DNA from: an uncultured Eubacteriales bacterium
GTDB lineage: Bacteria; Bacillota; Clostridia; Oscillospirales; CAG-272
Assembly: GCA_900546695.1 (NCBI GenBank)
Contig: URDX01000045.1
Span: 1 to 10,770 of the forward strand
Direction: 5' to 3'
DNA length: 10,770 nt
Position 1 is the first letter of the stretch. Every line of letters begins with the position of its first letter. The notes beneath the pieces are model-generated. The model saw nothing but the letters and a program-made list of their open reading frames with translations. It did no database searches and was not told where the DNA came from. Shown here one piece after another: positions 1 through 5,624 of this stretch. Both the position numbers and the translations under genes were made by a program.

Positions 1-229
1 GTGCATGGTCAGCCACTCCGTAAAGCTCGGAGTGAATGTTCTCCAAAACCGCGAAGAAAAGCATTTCCTTGGATTCGTAGAATTTATAGAACGAGCCCTT
101 TGCAATGCCGACCGCCTTCGTCAGCTGCTCTACGGAGGTTTTCTTCATCCCCAGCGTGACAGCACAATGTCTCGTTTCCTTCAGCAACGCCTTGCGGAGC
201 TGCTCAGTCTCGTAATCGGTAAAAGCCAA
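1..229 (-). CDS. TetR/AcrR-family transcriptional regulator, N-terminal part (runs off the left edge)
   Basis: The minus strand encodes 76 residues beginning MAFTDYETEQLRKALLKETR. They include a TetR-type helix-turn-helix at about residues 25-60, with the family hallmarks KTSVEQLTKAVGIAKGSFY and KFYESKEMLF. The ligand-binding C-terminal domain lies outside the window. I chose a TTG start at 229. An in-frame ATG at 272-274 lies between the -10 box and the predicted transcription start, so it cannot be used, whereas a G-rich ribosome binding site (minus-strand GGGGGTG) sits just before the TTG. A perfect 9-base inverted repeat overlaps the promoter, so autorepression is likely. Such proteins repress adjacent efflux or resistance genes when no drug is bound; the target here is not visible. 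It is not the missing part of the plus-strand TetR fragment at 958-1377, which belongs to a different subfamily by my reading. Confidence 0.88.
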   Translation of the reverse strand, partial: MAFTDYETEQLRKALLKETRHCAVTLGMKKTSVEQLTKAVGIAKGSFYKFYESKEMLFFAVLENIHSELYGVADHA

Positions 230-246
230 GGTCGCACCCCCATGAA

Positions 247-303
247 ATATGACCGTTTCGGTTCTTCCGGTCATATTATACCGCGCTTCTTTCCGGTTTG
301 CAA
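247..303 (-). promoter_or_regulatory. Sigma-A promoter with overlapping TetR-type operator
   Basis: On the minus strand a -35 box TTGCAA (303-298) and a -10 box TATAAT (280-275) are separated by exactly 17 bases. Overlapping the -10 and the predicted start point is a perfect inverted repeat, ATATGACCG (247-255) and CGGTCATAT (268-276), with a 12-base spacer. A second dyad, ACCG TTT CGGT (252-262), is nested inside. TGACCG/CGGTCA half sites are common for TetR-family repressors. The position predicts repression of the regulator's own gene. Confidence 0.75.
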
Positions 304-397
304 GGGGTGTAGAGAAAAACATACGCATTTTAACAAAAAATTATTTTCCCTTAACACATTATTTCATGAAGGCGCTCCTCTTCCTTTGGCAAAGAAC

Positions 398-450
398 TGC
401 ACCCCCTAAAATCAAAAATGCACCCCCCTCCAAACCGTAATTTCACCCCC
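398..450. repeat. Three phased copies of a TGCACCCCC-like motif
   Basis: TGCACCCCC (398-406), TGCACCCCCC (419-428) and the variant TTCACCCCC (442-450) recur at 21- and 23-base steps, about two helical turns. Such phased repeats resemble transposase-binding repeats at the ends of IS21-type elements, or a multi-site regulator binding region. No transposase gene is in the window, so neither reading can be confirmed. The surrounding 304-490 stretch contains nothing else I can support. Confidence 0.45.
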
Positions 451-490
451 TTAACGGGTTTCTATCAAAATTAGAGTCATTTGCCAACGG

Positions 491-521
491 AACCCGCATA
501 AACCCAGTGTTTATGCGGGTT
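491..521. repeat. Perfect 12-bp stem hairpin
   Basis: AACCCGCATAAA (491-502) and TTTATGCGGGTT (510-521) form a perfect stem around the 7-base loop CCCAGTG, followed by TTCC. It could terminate rightward transcription weakly, since the stem ends in TT and the T run is only four, or mark a mobile-element boundary. No rightward gene ends just before it. Confidence 0.55.
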
Positions 522-558
522 TTCCACACCCATATTGCAAAAAGTAAACACATCTATG

Positions 559-602
559 TTGGGGAGCAAATCTCGGTGCAAATCGCGAATTTTGCTCCCC
601 AA
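559..602. repeat. 12-bp inverted repeat just upstream of the leader region
   Basis: TTGGGGAGCAAA (559-570) is perfectly repeated in inverse orientation as TTTGCTCCCCAA (591-602) around 20 bases. The loop carries a second copy of GCAAATC (567-573 and 578-584). It abuts an extended -10-like element, TGGTATATC (603-611), so it may be an operator for the leader transcript or a structured element end. Confidence 0.5.
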
Positions 603-666
603 TGGTATATCTGTGGTAAGAGTCGCAAAATCGGCTCTTTTCTTATCCCCTTTTTGAGGAATAGTA

Positions 667-777
667 ATGTATATGGGTAACGAACTATTAAGTCCCCATA
701 GTCAGCCGCCCCTATCCGCGGGCGGCATTTTTAATACCGCCAAAGGCTTTCCCTTATTTTCATTCCGTTTCCCTTAA
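667..777 (+). CDS. Putative 36-residue leader peptide
   Basis: ATG at 667 follows GAGGA (656-660) by six bases and opens a 36-codon frame beginning MYMGNELLSPHSQPP and ending FSFRFP. The frame runs through the terminator-like hairpin 705-735, and its stop lies inside the larger inverted repeat 749-799, so translation would disrupt both structures. This is the geometry of attenuation leader peptides, and the peptide itself is not expected to have an enzymatic role. It could also be a chance open frame with a good ribosome binding site. I am moderately sure it is translated. Confidence 0.5.
   Translation: MYMGNELLSPHSQPPLSAGGIFNTAKGFPLFSFRFP
705..735 (+). terminator. Terminator-like hairpin inside the leader peptide frame
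   Basis: GCCGCCC (705-711) pairs with GGGCGGC (720-726) around an 8-base loop, followed by ATTTTTAAT. It reads as an intrinsic terminator rightward. Because it sits within the leader peptide frame, ribosome progress would decide whether it folds. Confidence 0.6.
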
Positions 778-810
778 AATATGGTGCAAAATAAGGGAAT
801 CTTATTTTGC
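749..810 (+). repeat. Competing inverted repeats (alternative RNA folds)
   Basis: TTCCCTTATTTT (749-760) is perfectly complementary to AAAATAAGGGAA (788-799). The same right arm also belongs to GCAAAATAAG (786-795), which is perfectly complementary to CTTATTTTGC (801-810). The two hairpins cannot form together, as expected for an attenuator switch. Confidence 0.55.
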
Positions 811-838
811 TGTTCTCATAGTTCGACCCGTCAGAAAC

Positions 839-872
839 AAAAAAATGCTGCCCCACCGTTTCCGGTGAGGCA
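839..872 (-). terminator. Intrinsic terminator for a leftward transcript
   Basis: TGCCCCACCG (849-858) pairs with CGGTGAGGCA (863-872) with one mismatch and a TTTC loop. On the minus strand the stem is followed, three bases on, by seven Ts (845-839). It lies four bases past the minus-strand stop at 877-879, which supports that stop being a genuine gene end. Confidence 0.7.
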
Positions 873-876
873 TAGA

Positions 877-957
877 TTATGTACTCTCTTTCATCATTTT
901 TCTTTTCTGCCGCCGCTGTTCGTTCTCGCGCTCACGGCGCTGTATATTTAGTTCTAT
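877..957 (-). pseudogene. 3' end of an unidentified minus-strand gene, cut at about 957
   Basis: The minus-strand frame ending at the TAA 877-879 gives a very basic, charged tail, HIELNIQRRERENEQRRQK..., followed at once by a leftward terminator. Arg/Glu/Gln-rich tails like this are seen on relaxases and other mobile-element proteins, but 27 residues do not identify a family. Upstream of about 957 the frame stays open only because it runs antisense to the GC-rich TetR fragment, so I take the gene as truncated there. The alternative is that no gene existed and the tail is chance. Confidence 0.35.
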
Positions 958-1377
958 GTGATGTCGGGCGGCGCGGTGATGAAGATAGTGACGACGGAGG
1001 ATGCTCTGTATGAAAAGGTGCGGCAGATATTTGAGTATTCGCTGCACAACGAGACCGTCAGCCGCTTCCGCCGCATGATGACCATCGAGCAGTTCCGCTC
1101 GCCCGAGCTGGCAGCGCTCTACTCGGGGCGGTATGTTGAGCGTCTGCTGAGCTATCACGCCGACATCTTCCGCGCGCTTATCGCGTCGGGCGAGATATGC
1201 GCGGAAGACCCGAACGTTCTCGCGATGATGTACGTCGCCCCCGTCGTGACGCTCGTCGGCATCTGCGACCGTCAGCCCGAGCGGGAGCGGGAATGTCTCG
1301 AGAAGCTTCGAGACCATGTGCGGCTCTTCTTCCGCATGGTTCACGGCGGCGCGAACGGAGGTGGAGCCCGTGAATGA
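958..1377 (+). CDS. TetR-family regulator remnant lacking its DNA-binding domain
   Basis: The 139-codon frame (GTG 958, ATG 961) encodes what I read as the C-terminal ligand/dimer domain of a TetR-family protein. EDALYEKVRQIFEYSL is followed by the block SRFRRMMTIEQFRSPELAAL, typical of one Clostridia TetR subfamily, and then by helices ending LRDHVRLFFRMVHGG. Full-length members have about 190-200 residues with a helix-turn-helix in the first 60. That part is absent, an in-frame TAG lies at 949-951, and no good ribosome binding site precedes 958. The sequence immediately upstream is compositionally different. I therefore think it is a 5'-truncated, non-functional gene. Its 3' end overlaps the Cys-rich KTR gene by 8 bases, so the two were once translationally coupled. 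Confidence 0.8.
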   Translation: MMSGGAVMKIVTTEDALYEKVRQIFEYSLHNETVSRFRRMMTIEQFRSPELAALYSGRYVERLLSYHADIFRALIASGEICAEDPNVLAMMYVAPVVTLVGICDRQPERERECLEKLRDHVRLFFRMVHGGANGGGARE

Positions 1378-1561
1378 ATCGGACGAGGAATGGCTCCGCT
1401 GCCCCGTTTGCGGCGCAAAAACGCGGCTGCGGCTGCTGAAAAGAACGGTGCTGCGGGATTTTCCGCTTTTTTGCCCGAAATGCAGGTGCGAGCGCATCAT
1501 CAATGCGCAGAATTTCAGAATAGAGATAATTAATCAGCCGGACGCAAAGACGCAGCGCTGA
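1370..1561 (+). CDS. Cysteine-rich KTR family small protein
   Basis: This 63-residue protein starts MNESDEEWLRCPVCGAKTRL and carries two CxxC-type pairs, CPVC at 11-14 and CPKC at about 36-39, with a further Cys at 41. It also has the KTR motif and a tail ending PDAKTQR, all typical of the Cys_rich_KTR family of small zinc-ribbon-like proteins often found near integrative elements in Bacillota. Biochemical function is unknown. The GTG at 1370 was chosen because GGAGGTGG (1357-1364) lies just before it. An in-frame start further upstream, at 1316, would be embedded in the TetR fragment and lacks such a site. It overlaps the stop of the TetR remnant, suggesting coupling to a regulator that has since lost its DNA-binding half. 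Confidence 0.85.
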   Translation: MNESDEEWLRCPVCGAKTRLRLLKRTVLRDFPLFCPKCRCERIINAQNFRIEIINQPDAKTQR

Positions 1562-1591
1562 CCGTATATTTTCGGTCATGCCCTGCGCCTT

Positions 1592-1606
1592 TTCACATGC
1601 TGTGAA
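1592..1606. promoter_or_regulatory. Small perfect dyad between the KTR and DUF998 genes
   Basis: TTCACA TGC TGTGAA (1592-1606) is a perfect dyad in the 110-base gap before the DUF998 gene. It is followed by two near-identical direct copies of a CGATTTTCRCG motif (about 1619-1650). It might be an operator, but no promoter boxes at good spacing are obvious, so the role is a guess. Confidence 0.3.
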
Positions 1607-1683
1607 TTTTGCGCGCTGCGATTTTCGCGTGTCGCGATTTTCACGCGCCGCATATTTTTCAGGAGGAAAAACATGAAAAAACA

Positions 1684-2298
1684 TTGACCCAAAAGCTCGG
1701 GCTGCTCGGCATCGTCAGCTTTCTTTCGTACGCGGCAGCGGTGATATTCGCGCCGCTTGCCTACCGGGGATACGACCCGCTCGCGCAGGCGGTCAGCGAT
1801 CTGAGCGCGGCAAACGCCCCGTCGCTTGCGCTCTGGAATCAGCTCAGCGCGCTCTACAATGCGTGCGAGGTCGTTTGCGCGACCGTCGTCTGCATCGGCA
1901 TCGGCGGGCGGAAAACGAGACTGCTCCGCGCGGGCGTTTATCTGTTTGCCGTGATGGAATGGGTATCGGCGGTCGGGTATCGGATGTTCCCGCTCAGCGA
2001 CAGCGGCTATGCGGGTGCATTTCAGGATGTGATGCACATGGTCGTCACCGCGCTTGTCGTGCTGCTGTCGGTTGTATCGCTGACCGTCATCATCGTCGCG
2101 GGGGCAAGGAGCGGGAGCTGCCGCTCCTACGGCGTATGCGCGGGCATCGCGCTCGGAATGATGCTCGTCGGCGCGGTGGGTGTAAAGCTCGTTCCCGCCG
2201 AATATTTCGGCATCGCGGAGCGGTTCAGCGTGTTTGCCGCGACGGGCTACAATGCCGCGCTCGGCATTCATCTGTTCTGCGGCAGGACAGAAAAGTAA
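1684..2298 (+). CDS. DUF998 family integral membrane protein, start region frameshifted
   Basis: The product has about 204 residues with six hydrophobic segments, at about residues 5-26, 52-72, 80-98, 115-140, 147-165 and 178-197. The block YDPLAQAVSDLSAANAPS after the first helix is characteristic of DUF998 membrane proteins of unknown function. AGGAGG (1661-1666) serves the ATG at 1673, but that ATG reads ATG AAA AAA CAT TGA and stops after four codons. One extra A in the A6 run (1676-1681) would give MKKTLTQKLG, joined in frame to the rest. I annotate from the TTG at 1684, whose first base precedes the overlapping TGA (1685-1687), so reinitiation is possible. The frame itself is open from 1609, but nothing upstream resembles the family. 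The gene may be intact through slippage, phase-variable, or simply mis-sequenced. Confidence 0.8.
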   Translation: MTQKLGLLGIVSFLSYAAAVIFAPLAYRGYDPLAQAVSDLSAANAPSLALWNQLSALYNACEVVCATVVCIGIGGRKTRLLRAGVYLFAVMEWVSAVGYRMFPLSDSGYAGAFQDVMHMVVTALVVLLSVVSLTVIIVAGARSGSCRSYGVCAGIALGMMLVGAVGVKLVPAEYFGIAERFSVFAATGYNAALGIHLFCGRTEK

Positions 2299-2321
2299 CT
2301 ATTATTATGAGGAGAAATCAC

Positions 2322-2945
2322 ATGTCAAATATAACTATACGTCTTGAAACCAAGAACGACTGCCGCGCCGTCGAAAATCTGACACGCGAGGCATTTTGGA
2401 ACGTCTACCGCCCCGGCTGCACGGAGCACTATGTGCTGCACTGCTATCGGGATGACCCCGCATTTGTTCCCGAGCCGGATTTCGTGATGGAGCGAAGCGG
2501 CGAGCTGATAGGGCAGGTCATGTATGTGCGGTCGGAGATTGACTGCGACGACGGCAGAAAGCTGCCGATAATGACCTTCGGTCCCATCGGAATCGCGCCC
2601 GCCTACAAGCGGCAGGGCTACGGAAAGCGTCTGCTCGACTATTCGATGGAGAGGGCACGCGAGCTGGGCGCCGGCGCGCTTGCCGTAACGGGTAATATCC
2701 TGTTCTACGGAAAATCCGGCTTTGTTCCCGCAAAGACAATGGGCGTGCGCTATGCTGGCGACCCGGAGGCGGATTATTTTCTTATAAAAGAGCTGACCCC
2801 CGGTTTTCTTGACGGCATCTGCGGGAGCTATCGCGACCCGGAGGGATATTTTGTCTGTGAGAGGGATGCTGAGGGCTTTGAGCGGTTTGAAGCGACCTTT
2901 CCGAAAAAGGAAAAGCTGAAGCTGCCCGGGCAGCTGTTTGAATGA
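2322..2945 (+). CDS. GNAT family N-acetyltransferase (YhbS-like)
   Basis: A 207-residue protein with the acetyl-CoA-binding motif A of GNAT enzymes, FGPIGIAPAYKRQGYGKRLL at residues 86-105. It contains the Q/R-x-x-G-x-G/A signature as RQGYGK (97-102), followed by the FYGKSGF element (128-134) seen in YhbS/COG3153-type acetyltransferases. These transfer an acetyl group from acetyl-CoA to an amine; the substrate cannot be told from sequence. The ATG at 2322 is preceded by AGGAG (2310-2314) at 7 bases. The gene starts 23 bases after the DUF998 stop, and its own stop overlaps the next ATG as ATGA (2942-2945). It is therefore the middle gene of a tightly packed plus-strand unit. Confidence 0.92.
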   Translation: MSNITIRLETKNDCRAVENLTREAFWNVYRPGCTEHYVLHCYRDDPAFVPEPDFVMERSGELIGQVMYVRSEIDCDDGRKLPIMTFGPIGIAPAYKRQGYGKRLLDYSMERARELGAGALAVTGNILFYGKSGFVPAKTMGVRYAGDPEADYFLIKELTPGFLDGICGSYRDPEGYFVCERDAEGFERFEATFPKKEKLKLPGQLFE

Positions 2946-3156
2946 AAAAGGGAAAAGCCATGTCAAAGAGAGCACGGCAATATATAGGTGTTCTGACGGC
3001 TGTTGCTGCCTGCTATATTCTTCACGAGGGGGCGCGTCTGCAGTATGCGCTCCCTGTGGGGGTGTTTCGACGGATAAATTTTATGGACTCGGAGCGCAGG
3101 TCGACGTTTTTCGAGAGGGCATGACAGACGCGCCGACGGAGAGGGTAGTCGATGCG
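2942..3156 (+). pseudogene. Decayed remnant of an M50-like integral membrane protein
   Basis: From the ATG overlapping the acetyltransferase stop, the frame gives RARQYIGVLTAVAACYILHE followed by GARLQYALPVGVFRRINFM, one hydrophobic helix with an HEGAR motif. Related Clostridia proteins, as I recall them, have HEGAH here, an HExxH zinc-site motif, followed by INFMGLG. After INFM (about 3083) the frame breaks: it continues DSERRST and stops at 3124, while the +1 frame continues YGLGAQVDVFREGMTDA. A single missing G restores the match. The remainder of the expected membrane domain is absent, because the MATE promoter follows at 3178. Frameshift, a lost metal-ligand His and truncation together indicate a pseudogene. 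Confidence 0.6.
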
Positions 3157-3177
3157 GAAAAAAATTTCTCCCCGCTA

Positions 3178-3208
3178 TTGACTCTGCAACTATTGCAGAG
3201 TTTATAAT
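3178..3208 (+). promoter_or_regulatory. MerR-type promoter/operator of the MATE gene
   Basis: The -35 box TTGACT (3178-3183) and -10 box TATAAT (3203-3208) are separated by 19 bases instead of 17. The perfect dyad ACTCTGCAA CTA TTGCAGAGT (3181-3201) fills the spacer. MerR-family activators bind such dyads between over-spaced boxes and twist the DNA to realign them. The nearby BmrR-like regulator (4725-5555) is the obvious partner. A ribosome binding site AAGGGA (3234-3239) precedes the MATE ATG. Confidence 0.85.
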
Positions 3209-3247
3209 GCTGTGGTAAAATAAGCTCGGTAAAAAGGGAACTCGGCT

Positions 3248-4591
3248 ATGGAAAAAAATCTGACCGAAGGCAGTGTCGTCAAAAAATTGCTCGGCTTTTC
3301 GCTGCCATATCTGCTATCATATTTTCTGCAAACGCTGTATGGGATGGCTGACCTGCTGATAATCGGCAGATACGGGACCGTCTCGGACACGACCGCCGTC
3401 TCGATAGGCTCGCAGGTCATGCACATGCTGACCGTGATGATTGTCGGACTGGCGATGGGCACCACCGTCTGCGTCGGACAGTCGGTCGGGGGCAGGCGCC
3501 GCGACCGCGCCGCGGGATACATCGGAAACACCGCCGTGCTTTTCGTCGGGGTCTCGCTCGTGCTGACCGCGCTGCTGCTCGCGCTGACCTCGCCGATAGT
3601 TTCGGTCATGTCCACCCCTGCGGATGCCGCAGACGGCGCGCGTGCATATCTTACCGTCTGTTTCATCGGCATCCCGTTCATAACCGCGTATAATGTTATC
3701 AGCTCGATATTCCGCGGCATGGGCGACTCGCGCAGTCCGATGTACTTCATCGCCGTCGCATGCGCGGCAAACATCGCGCTCGATCTGCTCTTTATGGGTG
3801 CGCTCGATATGGGTCCCGTCGGAGCTGCGCTCGGAACGACGCTGTCGCAGGCGATAAGCGTCGCCGTTTCGCTCGTCATGCTGCTGCGCCGCGGCGGGAT
3901 AAAGCTCAGCCGCGCCGATCTGCGCCCGCAGCGCGACATCATCGGCGATATGCTGAAGATCGGCGTTCCGATAGCGCTGCAGGACGGGCTGATACAGATT
4001 GCGTTCATTCTCATCACGGTCATTGCGAACCGCCGCGGAATGACCGATGCCGCAGCCGTCGGTATCGTCGAAAAGATAATCGGCTTCCTCTTCCTCGTGC
4101 CGTCCTCAATGCTGTCGACGGTCTCCGCGCTCGGCGCGCAGAACATCGGTGCGGGCAAGCCGGAGCGGGCGCGCAAGACGCTCGGCTTCGCCGTTCTCTT
4201 TGCCTGCGGCTTCGGACTGTGCGTCGCCGTCGCGATGCAGTCAGGCGCGGAGAATGCCGTCTCGCTCTTTACCGACCGCTCCGCAGCGGACGGTGCGGCG
4301 GTCATTCGCGCGGGCGGGCAGTATCTGCGCGGGTACGTCTGGGACTGCGTTTTCGCGGGCATACATTTCTGCTTCAGCGGATATTTCTGCGCCGTCGGAA
4401 GGTCGGGGCTGTCCTTTCTCCATAATATTATCGCCATCGGCGTGATGCGCGTTCCCGGCGTTTATCTCATGTCGCAGCGCTTCCCCGACACCCTGCTTCC
4501 GATGGGACTTGCGACCGCCGCGGGCTCGCTTGTTTCGGTAATCATCTGCGTTATCGCATACCTGTGTGTCAGACGGCACGAGAGGGCTTGA
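3248..4591 (+). CDS. MATE family multidrug efflux transporter
   Basis: A 447-residue polytopic membrane protein with the two-fold MatE repeat layout and about twelve hydrophobic helices. It begins MEKNLTEGSVVKKLLGFSLP, the usual N-terminus of Clostridia MATE proteins, and holds the first-repeat pattern YGMADLLIIGRYG near residues 30-42, FRGMGDSRSPM at about 157-167, and the second-repeat block GAQNIGAGKPERARKTLGF near 297-315. MATE pumps exchange cationic drugs or metabolites for H+ or Na+; substrate and ion cannot be told here. Full length for the family. Its promoter has a MerR-type dyad, and the MerR regulator gene lies 133 bases downstream on the same strand. This suggests a drug-induced unit in which the regulator activates the pump and possibly itself by read-through. 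Confidence 0.95.
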   Translation: MEKNLTEGSVVKKLLGFSLPYLLSYFLQTLYGMADLLIIGRYGTVSDTTAVSIGSQVMHMLTVMIVGLAMGTTVCVGQSVGGRRRDRAAGYIGNTAVLFVGVSLVLTALLLALTSPIVSVMSTPADAADGARAYLTVCFIGIPFITAYNVISSIFRGMGDSRSPMYFIAVACAANIALDLLFMGALDMGPVGAALGTTLSQAISVAVSLVMLLRRGGIKLSRADLRPQRDIIGDMLKIGVPIALQDGLIQIAFILITVIANRRGMTDAAAVGIVEKIIGFLFLVPSSMLSTVSALGAQNIGAGKPERARKTLGFAVLFACGFGLCVAVAMQSGAENAVSLFTDRSAADGAAVIRAGGQYLRGYVWDCVFAGIHFCFSGYFCAVGRSGLSFLHNIIAIGVMRVPGVYLMSQRFPDTLLPMGLATAAGSLVSVIICVIAYLCVRRHERA

Positions 4592-4724
4592 ACGTCGGCG
4601 CGCGCCGCGAAAAGCGCAGCGAAAATCGTCAATAACCGTCAATATCGGCATATAAAAATCGGCTGTAGGGCAGCGGCAGCCGCTCGAATTTCGGTCGGTG
4701 CTCTGCGCCGCGAACGGAGGAATT

Positions 4725-5555
4725 ATGGAAGGCTTGTTTTCGATAGGTGATGTCGCGCGGATGTTTCACATGAGCGTGAGTCTGCTGCGGTACTACGAGA
4801 GGATCGGCATCCTCACGCCCGAATACGTGAGCCCCGAAAGCGGCTATCGCTATTACAGCGCGCGGCAGTTCGAGGTGCTGAACACGGTGCGTTACCTCCG
4901 CGCGCTCGACATGCCGCTCTCCGGGATTGCTGACTTTCTGCGCGGGCGCGAGGTCGGCAGGATGGAGGAGCTGCTGACGCGGCAGAAGGAGGCTGTCGCC
5001 GAAAAGCGGCGGGAGCTCGCGCGGGTCGAGCGAAAGATAGACAATCGTCTGTGTCAGCTGCGGGATGCACGCGGGTCGACGCTCGACGAGATCTCGCTTG
5101 TCCATCGCGGCGGATGCCGCATCGTCTGGGTCGACGGCGAGCTGAGCATTCACGGATATCTCGATATGGAGGCTCCGATACGGCGGCTCGACAGCGAACG
5201 CGAGGCGGTTATCTTCCTCGGCAAGGTCGGGATAGGCATCTCGCGCGAGCATCTGCGCGAGGGGCAGTTTGAGCGGTATGACGGGATATTTCTCATCGCC
5301 GACGAGGAGGATAGAATCGAAGGCGAGACGGTCAGCCTGCCGGAAGGTGATTTAATGACCGTGCGATTTTGCGGCTCGCATACCGACGCGCCGCGTTACT
5401 ACCGCATGCTGCGCGAGGAGATCGAGCGGCGGGGGCTGGAGATATGCGGCTTTTCGCGCGAGGTCACCATGATAGATTACGGCTTCACGAGCAACACGAG
5501 AGAGTTCGTGACCGAGATAAGCATCCCCGTGAGCGGCTGTGCCGAGCGCTGCTGA
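4725..5555 (+). CDS. MerR family regulator with GyrI-like effector domain (BmrR-like)
   Basis: A 276-residue protein. Residues 5-70 are a MerR winged helix: FSIGDVARMFHMSVSLLRYY, then RIGIL and SGYRYYSARQ. Residues about 80-118 form a charged coiled coil for dimerisation. Residues about 120-276 resemble the GyrI/BmrR ligand-binding fold, with the late acidic stretch REFVTEISIPV where BmrR has its cation-contacting Glu. Length matches BmrR (about 278 residues). The ATG at 4725 follows GGAGG (4716-4720) by four bases; an upstream in-frame start at 4698 would include that binding site as coding sequence. Such proteins activate efflux genes when a lipophilic cation binds; the MATE promoter at 3178-3208 is the expected target. 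The gap before the gene holds two CGTCAATA direct repeats (4627-4634, 4637-4644) of unknown meaning. Confidence 0.94.
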   Translation: MEGLFSIGDVARMFHMSVSLLRYYERIGILTPEYVSPESGYRYYSARQFEVLNTVRYLRALDMPLSGIADFLRGREVGRMEELLTRQKEAVAEKRRELARVERKIDNRLCQLRDARGSTLDEISLVHRGGCRIVWVDGELSIHGYLDMEAPIRRLDSEREAVIFLGKVGIGISREHLREGQFERYDGIFLIADEEDRIEGETVSLPEGDLMTVRFCGSHTDAPRYYRMLREEIERRGLEICGFSREVTMIDYGFTSNTREFVTEISIPVSGCAERC

Positions 5556-5624
5556 GAATATGTCGGTAGAGAATAATTTGCAAACCGCGCGCTTATCACG
5601 TTGTCTGTAATAAGCTACCGGGGT

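Larger units (their letters stand above)
603..810 (+). promoter_or_regulatory. Orphan attenuation leader resembling those of tet(M)/tet(W)-type resistance genes
   Basis: In order this holds: an extended -10-like TGGTATATC (603-611); hairpin AAGAGTCG/CGGCTCTT (618-625 with 632-639) followed by a pyrimidine-rich tract; a GAGGA ribosome binding site (656-660); a 36-codon open frame (667-777); a terminator-like hairpin inside that frame (705-735); and two mutually exclusive inverted repeats (749-810). Ribosomal-protection tetracycline resistance genes are known to be controlled by this kind of ribosome-coupled attenuator, with a leader peptide overlapping a terminator. The wording around 786-830 feels familiar from such leaders, but I cannot align it here. 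No resistance gene follows, so the leader is orphaned. Confidence 0.5.

Noticed and set aside
5..409. 134-codon plus-strand frame at the left edge
   Set aside because: Antisense to the TetR regulator and runs through its promoter; no domain resemblance.
398..450. A complete IS21-type insertion sequence
   Set aside because: No istA/istB coding sequence and no second end within the window; only end-like repeats.
1..1377. A single TetR gene split by inversion (N-terminal half at 1-229, C-terminal half at 958-1377)
   Set aside because: The two halves look like different TetR subfamilies, and the left one appears to continue beyond the window with its own promoter.
3202..4437. 411-codon minus-strand frame opposite the MATE gene
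   Set aside because: Ser/Pro/Thr-rich shadow translation of the MATE coding strand with no ribosome binding site.
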